NCBI GenBank assembly: GCA_002501885.1
Contig: DAON01000018.1
Location: 1-12,704, forward strand
Source: Euryarchaeota archaeon UBA220
Lineage (GTDB): Archaea; Thermoplasmatota; Poseidoniia; Poseidoniales; Thalassarchaeaceae
Direction of reading: 5' to 3'
Length of the DNA stretch: 12,704 nucleotides
Shown: positions 7,185 to 12,704 of the stretch, in pieces
How positions within the stretch are numbered: the first letter of the stretch is position 1
How the letters are laid out: the number at the start of each line of letters is the position of its first letter
The notes under the pieces: model-generated
What the model was told of the DNA's origin: nothing
Seen by the model: the letters and a program-made list of their open reading frames with translations, nothing else
Databases searched by the model: none
Position numbers and translations under genes: made by a program

Positions 7185-8930
7185 TTACCTCCTATTCTTG
7201 GGATCTACTACATCCCTCAATCCATCTCCTAGAAGATTGAATCCTAGCGTGGTGACAAGAATTGCCATTCCAGGATAGAAAACTAGCCAATTATCCTGAG
7301 GGAAAAAGGCCCTTCCGTCAGAAACCAGTTTGCCCCACTCTGCAGCACCGGGTTCTGCTCCCAGTCCGATGAATGATAGTCCTGAGGCAGACAGGATGGT
7401 TCCGCCGATATCGAGAGTAAATGCCACTAGCAACGGGGCCCATGCATTCGGTAGTATGTGACGGAACATGATTCGTCCAGAAGGCGCCCCTACACTTCGA
7501 GCGGCTTCTACGAAAGTCATCTCCTTCACATACAGGACCTGTCCTCTGATTAGTCTCGCATAACCTGGCCAGCCAGTGAAGACTAATGCGATTTGTATCT
7601 TCCAAAGCCTATCGAAGTTCTCGATTACTGTGATGTTGCCCTCATCATTACCTGACCAAAGGAAGATTATGGTCGCGGCTAAGAAAATCATAATTGTTCT
7701 GAAAGTCAGATAACGATATGGATTCCTCCAATCGAGTGCATCCTTGGCTCTCATGCCTATGCCTTTGATTGGGATCATATCGATTAAGTGTCGATCCAAG
7801 ACTAGAATGAAACCAATGAAACAGAGAGCGAAAATTGTTGCCGCTAACCTCCATGTCCTTGATTCTCCAATTTCGAAAATATACTCCCATGGCCCTAGGG
7901 CCAAGAAAACAAAGAAGATTCCGAAAATTAAGATGGCCCTCACAAAGACATATGATGAATCGCTAGATGAATTTGGAGCAATTGACTTAGGAAGAAGAGT
8001 CGTATCTATTTGGGAACGAACAAAGACTGCTAAAAACCCGATAGGAATCAGTAATGCGAACCATAATGGTAGAGTGAAGTCTTCTACAGCCTGGAGTGCT
8101 GCGACAAATGCTAGTGCTAGAATTAGCCCTGGAACTGCGAAGAAGATATCCGTAATTCTCATTATCACCTCATCGACTCTTCCTCCGAAGTAGCCGCTGA
8201 TGCTACCAATAATTGTTCCAATAATCACTGTCAAAGTGGCTACTGTGAAACCAATCTGTAAAGAAACCCTAGAGCCGTACAGAATTTTACTGAACATATC
8301 CTGCCCTTCTTCGTTAGTTCCGAAGATACATACATCCCAGCCATCCGGTAGCCACCAGTGGTGCATTTCTTCGTTGTCAAACATGTATGTGATTGTAATT
8401 TGATTGACTGAATTATTCTCCATCAATTCGTCTGAAATCCAGAAGTAGGAGTTATTGGATGGTTCTAGGTAAAGAAGATCTAGGGGCAGAGGATATCCCT
8501 GCCGATCTACCAAGGCCCTGTAATCTGTAACTACAAGTGTGTCTTGATAGAATGAGCTGTCTTCAGCGATTCTAGTGGGGCTCAGGGCGAGAGTTCCATT
8601 CTCGTCCCATCGTCTAAGTTCAGTCAGCGATACTTTCTGTTCGCGCATATCACATTCCTCAGAGAAGGGCTCCTTCCTTTGGGGTTCGTAATCGATTGAC
8701 CAAACATCCCTGGTATCCTGTATGTCTCTGCCTGGATGTTCGACTGCAATATCATCAGCAAAGATGGCAATTGTACAGACTGAAAGCACCATGAAAAGTC
8801 CGACGATAGCCAATAATGATCTTCTGTATATCTTCCAAGTTCTAACCAAATCAAACCTAGTCTGATATAGTCGCTCAGAGAGTCTGCGGCGACTTTCCGC
8901 CCTTTCTTCCTCTCCATCTTTCCAAGTCAT
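7185..8930 (-). CDS. dppC: peptide ABC transporter permease, DppC type, with extra membrane domain
   Basis: A 581-residue inner permease; relatives are about 300. Canonical elements are all found. Helix 1 is at about 39-58, and the FGTNEEGQDMFSKILYG block is at 203-219. Helix 2 lies at 224-246 and helix 3 at 262-280. Helix 4 begins near 443 with the GWPGYARLIRGQ block. The EAA coupling loop (VEAARSVGAPSGRIMFRHI) is at 474-492, helix 5 at about 497-522 and helix 6 at 548-568, ending in LLGDGLRDVVDP. Two additions explain the size: an outer domain of about 145 residues after helix 1, and about 160 residues with four hydrophobic segments between helices 3 and 4. The ATG overlaps the dppB stop (ATGA), with GGTGAGG just upstream. 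It should form the translocation path with DppB. No frameshift is needed to read it. Confidence 0.92.
   Translation of the reverse strand: MTWKDGEEERAESRRRLSERLYQTRFDLVRTWKIYRRSLLAIVGLFMVLSVCTIAIFADDIAVEHPGRDIQDTRDVWSIDYEPQRKEPFSEECDMREQKVSLTELRRWDENGTLALSPTRIAEDSSFYQDTLVVTDYRALVDRQGYPLPLDLLYLEPSNNSYFWISDELMENNSVNQITITYMFDNEEMHHWWLPDGWDVCIFGTNEEGQDMFSKILYGSRVSLQIGFTVATLTVIIGTIIGSISGYFGGRVDEVIMRITDIFFAVPGLILALAFVAALQAVEDFTLPLWFALLIPIGFLAVFVRSQIDTTLLPKSIAPNSSSDSSYVFVRAILIFGIFFVFLALGPWEYIFEIGESRTWRLAATIFALCFIGFILVLDRHLIDMIPIKGIGMRAKDALDWRNPYRYLTFRTIMIFLAATIIFLWSGNDEGNITVIENFDRLWKIQIALVFTGWPGYARLIRGQVLYVKEMTFVEAARSVGAPSGRIMFRHILPNAWAPLLVAFTLDIGGTILSASGLSFIGLGAEPGAAEWGKLVSDGRAFFPQDNWLVFYPGMAILVTTLGFNLLGDGLRDVVDPKNRR
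7187..7193 (-). promoter_or_regulatory. Shine-Dalgarno site for dppD
   Basis: The minus strand reads AGGAGGT, a full match to the 16S anti-Shine-Dalgarno core, six bases before the dppD ATG. It overlaps the final codons and TAA stop of dppC. Confidence 0.8.
7605..8090 (-). other. DppC insertion: four extra membrane helices between helices 3 and 4
   Basis: Codes for DppC residues about 281-442. Hydrophobic segments lie near 287-304, 329-346, 361-378 and 408-426. The even number keeps both flanking canonical helices in their normal orientation. The loop between the third and fourth extra helices (379-407) is strongly basic, which fits a cytoplasmic location. The loops expected outside are acidic (EIGE at 353-356; NDEGN at 428-432). 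Confidence 0.75.
8316..8756 (-). other. DppC extracellular domain after helix 1
   Basis: Codes for DppC residues about 59-205. The ordinary loop here is a few tens of residues. This one is hydrophilic and rich in Asp, Glu, Asn and Trp. It holds Cys93 and Cys201, which could pair in the oxidising outside environment. I do not recognise the fold. It may contact the binding protein DppA. Confidence 0.7.
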
Positions 8931-10108
8931 TCTAGCCTCACCCTCGGATCTACAACGCCATACAAGATGTCAACAACCAGATTTGACAATAGGAAAATTA
9001 CGGCTGTAATCAGAGTAACTCCCATCAGTACTGAGTAGTCCAGATTGATGATTGCATCAACGGCTACATTGCCCATTCCGTAGAATGCAAAGATGGACTC
9101 AGTCAACACAGCCCCGCCAATGGCTCCGCCTATCGAGAAACCTAGAATCGTCAGAATAGGAATGAGTGCGTTCCTGCATGCGTGAACGATGATTACTCTG
9201 GACTCAGAAAGACCCTTTGCTCTGGCAGTTCTGACATAATCTTCGTTCATCACTTCAAGCAGGCTGGCTCGCATGTATCTCAGAAGAGAACCCGCACTAG
9301 CTATTCCCAATGTCAGCGATGGGAGTATGAGATGAGACAGAGTATCATTGAATAGTAGAGAATTAGATGCGTAATCTGGATGAATGGAGTCGAGTGCTTC
9401 GTCAGTCACAAACCAACTATCGACCAAGTGGAATCCAGTTCCTCCGGATGGATACCAAGAAGGATAGCATGCAATTCCTGAGATTGCTGTGTCGCAAAGA
9501 GCGGATGTTCTATCTGGATAAGTAAGGGCCGCATCGTGCCTACCATATATTGGAAGACATCCTCCTTCAGTACCAAAAATCGGATCGCATATCCCCCCCA
9601 CATCCGAACCGGTTCCCAGATAGAGTTGGAGCATCATAGCGAGCCAGAAGATTGGTAGAGAGACAAAAGCGATTGCCAGAAAACGGGAGATTTGGTCGAA
9701 GGTCTGGTCTTGCTTGACTGCACTTAGAATCCCTAGAGTGATTCCAATAGGATAAGCGATTAGCAGTGCGAATAGTGTCATCTCCAATGTAACAGGTGCG
9801 GCATCTCTGACAACCTCTGCAGTAGGGCGATTGTAGGAAGTTGATTCTCCCCAATCTCCCTCGAGAAGATTTTGCAGATAAATTGTGAATTGCTCGGTTA
9901 CTGGTTTATCCAATCCAAGACGCTCAATTTGCAATTCTAGCATTGTCTTTCCTGTCACAGGATCTACAAGGCCGCACCTCTCGCCGCACAGAATTGCAGC
10001 CGGATTAGATGGAATTATCTGTGCAATCATGAATGTGAAAACGGTCACACCAATCATTACTGGAATCAACAATAGGATTCGTCTAACGATGAATTCACTG
10101 GTCTTCAT
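8927..10108 (-). CDS. dppB: peptide ABC transporter permease, DppB type
   Basis: A 393-residue permease, somewhat longer than the usual 310-340. The start MKTSEFIVRRILLLIPVMIGVT is the family N-terminal helix (about 9-31). Further helices lie near 107-130, 141-163, 257-276, 313-338 and 358-384. The coupling loop EDYVRTARAKGLSESRVI is at 289-306, and the chain ends in the typical VDPRVRLE. The extra length lies in an outer loop (163-255) with four cysteines (174, 184, 205, 214). Cys41 and Cys45 follow helix 1 in a normal-length part. The start lies 163 bases after dppA, and an AAGGATG element is about nine bases before the ATG. The stop shares ATGA with dppC. Confidence 0.93.
   Translation of the reverse strand: MKTSEFIVRRILLLIPVMIGVTVFTFMIAQIIPSNPAAILCGERCGLVDPVTGKTMLELQIERLGLDKPVTEQFTIYLQNLLEGDWGESTSYNRPTAEVVRDAAPVTLEMTLFALLIAYPIGITLGILSAVKQDQTFDQISRFLAIAFVSLPIFWLAMMLQLYLGTGSDVGGICDPIFGTEGGCLPIYGRHDAALTYPDRTSALCDTAISGIACYPSWYPSGGTGFHLVDSWFVTDEALDSIHPDYASNSLLFNDTLSHLILPSLTLGIASAGSLLRYMRASLLEVMNEDYVRTARAKGLSESRVIIVHACRNALIPILTILGFSIGGAIGGAVLTESIFAFYGMGNVAVDAIINLDYSVLMGVTLITAVIFLLSNLVVDILYGVVDPRVRLE
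9344..9622 (-). other. DppB enlarged cysteine-containing outer loop
   Basis: Codes for DppB residues about 163-255 between the third and fourth helices. It has four cysteines, many glycines and aromatics, and no hydrophobic helix. It is expected on the outer face, where two disulfides could form. It would lie beside the enlarged outer domain of DppC. Confidence 0.6.
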
Positions 10109-10271
10109 ATTGGCTCACATCCTTTCTTTTCAGAGCAATTTCTCTCCGAGAGGTTTTCCTATCTATTCCCCTATGCTCCACGCTCGCCATGCCGTATGAA
10201 TTTGTTACCCCACGCCGGGCCCAAGGGCCCGACGCGAGGTTTTTCGTAAATCCGACCTCAATTGGTTAGTT
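10109..10271. other. dppA-dppB intergenic spacer
   Basis: A 163-base gap inside the operon. It holds a GC-rich inverted repeat (10211-10236), described separately. No convincing TATA box at leaderless distance from dppB is seen, so dppB is probably read through from the dppA promoter. Confidence 0.5.
10211..10236 (-). terminator. GC-rich hairpin between dppA and dppB
   Basis: A seven-base perfect inverted repeat, CGGGCCC and GGGCCCG, flanks an AA (10216-10231). Extra pairs are possible outward to 10211-10236 across mismatches. It follows the dppA stop by 36 bases. On the minus strand no T-run follows, so it is not a typical terminator. A likely role is to protect or partly terminate the dppA message so that binding protein exceeds permease, as in many ABC operons; that is inference. 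Confidence 0.5.
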
Positions 10272-12461
10272 TCAGCACTCGCCGACGTAGGCGCCTTCGA
10301 GCATTGCCAACTTGTCCCAGTTGAAGTAGTAGTCTCCGCCGATAGCGTCGTAGGCTGGTGGGCACATGTGCACCGATCCAACTCCTACACCAGCTGACTG
10401 ACCTAGTAGGGCCATAGTCGGGCTGGTTACCCATAGCTCGAATGCGTCTGCATACAGAGCTGCACGGGTGTCGCTGTCTAGCTCCTTCCTAGCGTCTAGG
10501 AGGATCTGGTCCAACGCATCGTTGTGGAAGTGTCCGTGGTAGGCGTCTCCGCCAATGTCAGCGCTTCCTGCGAATGGTGACCAGTAGTTGTCAGGGTCAA
10601 GGTAATCTGGACCCCAGCCGATGACCCAAAGGTCCCACTTGCCGTAGATGTAGTTGTCAATCACGGTAGCCCAAGGCTGGTCAGCATTGTCGTTGACAAT
10701 ACCAATCGACTCTAGAGCAGGACCCCAGAGCTGAGCAACAGCGATACGGTTGTCGTTACCAGTGTTGGTCAAGATTCTGACCTGGTTCGGTAGGCGGCAC
10801 TCGGTACCATCGCGGTCTGCCTCAGCAACTACGGATGGCTCTCCGGTCAGTGTGATCGATGAACAATCGTACTGTCGGATGAATCCTGCATCGTCAAGAA
10901 TCTGCTCGGCGTAGTCAAGATCGTAGGTGAACACCTCATACTGTGTGTCATCGTAAGGGAATCCGGTTGGAATTGGCCCGTAGATAGGAGACAATTCGCC
11001 CTTGTAGGACTCACTCTGGATGGTGTCATAGTCAAGGGTGTAGGACAAAGCCTGCCTTACCTCTGAGACACTCAGGACGTTGCAGTCGTTTGTTCCATCT
11101 CCATCACAATCGTGGTTGATGATATCGATGGTGTTTCCATCAGCATCGTCAGCCTTAGGCATGTGGTTGTATGGTACGTTAACTACGACATAGGAAGGTC
11201 GGTATGTGCACCTGAATCCTTCCTTTCCATATGCGTTTGGTAGGTCCTCCATGTTCTCGCAGAACTCAGTCTTCTGAGCAGACGGGATGTATGCTCGGTC
11301 AACCTCTCCATCCTGTAGAGCAAGGACGCGTGTCTGAGTCTCCTCGACTAGGTCAATGACTACTCTGTTGATGTTGTAGTCCGACTCTTCCCAGTACATC
11401 CAGTTAGGCTCTAGAACGGCACGGGTGCCGCGGGCCCACTGAGTGACCATGTATGCGTTGGTTCCTGCACCAATAGGTGCCTCGTCCATCCACTCGTGGC
11501 AGTAGTCATCCGAAGTGATGTTTCCATCCTCATCGGTCTCAACGACTCTGTTATCCTCACAAAGATCAGCGTTGATTACTGATCCGACAGTGTAAGCGAT
11601 AGTTGCCACAAACGCGGACGATGGGTCGTAAATGGTTACAGAGAATGTGTTGTCATCAATCACTGACAGACTCTCTCCGCCCATGTCATCGTGGTTGCCA
11701 TCTGCATCGTTGCAGTCGAACGACTGTGTCAGAATCCAGTTGACTCCAGATGATGGTGCGCCCATTCCAATCACACGGCACCAGGAGTAAACTGCATCAG
11801 ATGCAGTCATCTTGTCACCGTTGCTGAAATAGACATCGTCACGCAGTGTGAAGGTGTATGTTAGTCCATCTTCACTGACTGTGTGGCCTGTCGCCAGGCG
11901 TGGGACGATTATCGAACCACCATCGCCGTCACCCTCGTATCTGTAAAGGGTATCATAGACATTGGAGATGATATCTCCAGAAGCCGAATCATAAGCATCG
12001 GCAGGGTCGTGAGTGTCTGCCTCACCGATGGTCATTATCGTCATCTCACAGGGGTTGTTGGTACCCAAGTCTCGGCACTTTCTGGAAACAGAAAGGTTGT
12101 ACCAAGCATCTGCGAATCCCATGTCTCCCGAAGCAAAGTGGGACATGATATCAGACTGTGCCATACCATAGTCGCAAGAGCCATCATCTGTTTCCGCATC
12201 TGCGTTGTAGTTGTTAGCTCCGTCGTCCATGCAGCCTTCTACTGGAGGCTCTGGCTCAGGTTCTGGCTCAGGCTCTGCGTATGTACACGAGCCGTCATCC
12301 TTAGTGGCGTCGGGGTTGTAGTTCTCGGCGTCTGCATAGGTGCAACCTAGTACATCTTCGACAACTGGGTCCTCGTCATCGTCATCCGAACCGGCACAAC
12401 CGGCAAGGGCTGACGCAATCATTAGCGTGCATAGAAGTGTTGCTTTTAGCTTAGACTTCAT
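10272..12461 (-). CDS. dppA: peptide-binding lipoprotein of the ABC transporter (SBP family 5, DppA/OppA type)
   Basis: A 729-residue substrate-binding lipoprotein; family 5 members are usually 500-550. Residues 1-21 form a signal peptide ending in lipobox LAG before Cys22. An acidic stalk (SDDDDEDP) follows. Next come two copies of a 23-residue Cys/Asp repeat (39-61 and 76-98) joined by a Pro-Glu linker (63-74). The binding domain begins near 135. SEDGLTYTFTLRDDVYFSNGD-like sequence at 196-216 and VRQALSYTLDYDTI (468-481) are family 5 hallmarks. An inserted DCDGDGTND (451-459) looks like a calcium loop. The ATG at 12461 is chosen because it begins a perfect signal peptide and has a TATA box 26 bases upstream. 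The in-frame upstream extension runs through the tRNA gene and is rejected. It delivers peptides or similar oligomeric solutes to DppBC; the exact ligand is unknown. Confidence 0.93.
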   Translation of the reverse strand: MKSKLKATLLCTLMIASALAGCAGSDDDDEDPVVEDVLGCTYADAENYNPDATKDDGSCTYAEPEPEPEPEPPVEGCMDDGANNYNADAETDDGSCDYGMAQSDIMSHFASGDMGFADAWYNLSVSRKCRDLGTNNPCEMTIMTIGEADTHDPADAYDSASGDIISNVYDTLYRYEGDGDGGSIIVPRLATGHTVSEDGLTYTFTLRDDVYFSNGDKMTASDAVYSWCRVIGMGAPSSGVNWILTQSFDCNDADGNHDDMGGESLSVIDDNTFSVTIYDPSSAFVATIAYTVGSVINADLCEDNRVVETDEDGNITSDDYCHEWMDEAPIGAGTNAYMVTQWARGTRAVLEPNWMYWEESDYNINRVVIDLVEETQTRVLALQDGEVDRAYIPSAQKTEFCENMEDLPNAYGKEGFRCTYRPSYVVVNVPYNHMPKADDADGNTIDIINHDCDGDGTNDCNVLSVSEVRQALSYTLDYDTIQSESYKGELSPIYGPIPTGFPYDDTQYEVFTYDLDYAEQILDDAGFIRQYDCSSITLTGEPSVVAEADRDGTECRLPNQVRILTNTGNDNRIAVAQLWGPALESIGIVNDNADQPWATVIDNYIYGKWDLWVIGWGPDYLDPDNYWSPFAGSADIGGDAYHGHFHNDALDQILLDARKELDSDTRAALYADAFELWVTSPTMALLGQSAGVGVGSVHMCPPAYDAIGGDYYFNWDKLAMLEGAYVGEC
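11085..11111 (-). other. Asp-rich calcium-loop-like insert in DppA
   Basis: Codes for residues 451-459, DCDGDGTND, with aspartates spaced as in EF-hand or thrombospondin type 3 calcium loops and flanked by Cys452 and Cys460. Calcium binding is inferred from spacing only. Confidence 0.4.
12168..12236 (-). repeat. DppA stalk repeat, copy 2
   Basis: Codes for residues 76-98. The pattern is Gly-Cys, then Ala-x-Asn-Tyr-Asn-x-x-Ala-x-x-Asp-Asp-Gly-Ser-Cys-x-Tyr. It matches copy 1 at residues 39-61 over most key positions. Similar Cys/Asp repeats occur in secreted proteins of marine bacteria and archaea. Confidence 0.8.
12243..12275 (-). repeat. Pro-Glu linker repeat in DppA
   Basis: Codes for residues 63-73, alternating Glu-Pro. 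At DNA level the plus strand repeats GGCTCAGGTTCT-like 12-base units. It is probably a stiff spacer between the two Cys/Asp repeats, and the repeat number may vary between strains. Confidence 0.75.
12279..12347 (-). repeat. DppA stalk repeat, copy 1
   Basis: Codes for residues 39-61, sharing Gly-Cys, Asn-Tyr-Asn, Asp-Asp-Gly-Ser-Cys and a final Tyr with copy 2. The two cysteines in each copy (40 and 59 here; 77 and 96 there) could form an internal disulfide. Confidence 0.8.
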
Positions 12462-12483
12462 ACTTCCAGCGTGTACATATAGA

Positions 12484-12490
12484 GTATATA
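12484..12490 (-). promoter_or_regulatory. putative TATA box of the dpp operon
   Basis: The minus strand reads TTCTATATACTC, with TATATAC at this position, about 26 bases upstream of the dppA ATG. This is the spacing expected for a leaderless archaeal message. No clear purine-rich factor B element precedes it. A second AT-rich string (CTATATTTA, 12541-12549) lies further upstream and could be an alternative. Confidence 0.5.
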
Positions 12491-12586
12491 GAATCAATGC
12501 AAAATGAGTCAAAATACACCGATTGTGAGGGTTTTCAGAGTAAATATAGAGGAATAACGGAATTGCATTTCGGTTGCAAATCAGAA

Positions 12587-12663
12587 TGGTGGACGTGCCG
12601 AGATTTGAACTCGGGGCCTCTTCCATGCCAAGGAAGCGCGCTTCCAAGCTGCGCCACACGCCC
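12587..12663 (-). tRNA. tRNA-Ala (anticodon GGC)
   Basis: A 74-base tRNA plus encoded CCA (12587-12589). The acceptor stem GGGCGTG pairs with CACGTCC over seven pairs, including the G3-U70 wobble that marks alanine tRNAs. The discriminator is A. The D stem is GCGC/GCGC, the anticodon stem CTTCC/GGAAG, the loop TTGGCAT with anticodon GGC (complement at 12627-12629), and the T stem CCGAG/CTCGG around TTCAAAT. There is no intron. It would read GCC and GCU codons. It ends 125 bases before dppA on the same strand. Confidence 0.95.
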
Positions 12664-12688
12664 AGTGGACTTGCCACCTACGACGCCC

Positions 12689-12696
12689 ATTTAAGG
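12689..12696 (-). promoter_or_regulatory. putative TATA box of tRNA-Ala
   Basis: The minus strand reads CCTTAAAT here, with the purine/pyrimidine string ACTTT before it, 26-33 bases upstream of the first tRNA base. The distance fits an archaeal tRNA promoter. The window ends eight bases beyond. Confidence 0.5.
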
Positions 12697-12704
12697 AAAG
12701 TGGG

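Noticed and set aside
7744..8193. 149-residue plus-strand frame opposite dppC
   Set aside because: It is the antisense of a strongly supported permease gene; its composition reflects the complement of hydrophobic codons.
10211..10246. Plus-strand intrinsic terminator (hairpin then TTTTT)
   Set aside because: No plus-strand gene lies upstream and the T-run is nine bases from the stem, so a plus-strand role is unsupported.
11883..12350. 155-residue plus-strand frame opposite dppA
   Set aside because: It is an antisense shadow; the Val/Cys-rich translation comes from the complement of Asp, Glu and Pro codons.
12462..12677. In-frame N-terminal extension of DppA by 72 residues
   Set aside because: It runs through the tRNA-Ala gene and the promoter, and the ATG at 12461 begins a complete lipoprotein signal peptide.
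1..12704. CRISPR array, insertion sequence or phage element
   Set aside because: No spaced direct repeats, transposase, integrase or terminal repeats were seen. The tRNA gene has no adjacent attachment-site duplicate in the window.

Overview
The window looks like part of a marine Group II euryarchaeote (Candidatus Poseidoniales) or close relative. This is an inference. The clues are TATA boxes about 25 bases upstream of start codons with no room for a leader, Shine-Dalgarno motifs only inside operons, an alanine tRNA with its own TATA box, and a lipoprotein with a Asp/Glu-rich, calcium-binding-like N-terminal stalk.

Left part, 1-4033. A possible divergent gene start touches the left edge (1-49). 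A D-amino-acid oxidase (74-1009) is followed, with an ATGA overlap, by a Nudix hydrolase (1006-1539) that resembles IPP isomerase but lacks its catalytic cysteine. A eukaryote-like type II glutamine synthetase (1523-2530) runs toward them on the other strand. After an AT-rich gap comes an MFS exporter-like protein (2783-4033).

Right part, 4005-12663, is all on the minus strand. A tRNA-Ala(GGC) comes first, then a peptide ABC transporter operon in the order dppA (lipoprotein binding protein), dppB, dppC, dppD, dppF, and a small two-helix membrane protein. The junctions after dppA are tight: ATGA or GTGA overlaps, or a 4-6 base gap with a Shine-Dalgarno motif. A GC-rich hairpin sits in the 163-base gap between dppA and dppB.

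The remarkable part is the architecture of this transporter. The DppD ATPase is 586 residues instead of the usual 320-350. It carries two hydrophobic insertions inside the nucleotide-binding domain: about 2 helices between Walker A and the Q-loop, and about 6 helices between the Q-loop and the ABC signature. All catalytic motifs are intact. The partner permease DppC is 581 residues instead of about 300, with four extra membrane helices between canonical helices 3 and 4 and a 145-residue outer domain. DppF is ordinary in length, and DppB has only an enlarged cysteine-containing outer loop. This looks like a peptide importer in which one ATPase subunit is itself anchored in the membrane, possibly against the extra helices of DppC.

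The functions fit together as nitrogen scavenging: peptide uptake, oxidation of D-amino acids to release ammonia, and ammonia assimilation by glutamine synthetase. That link rests on gene content and proximity only.
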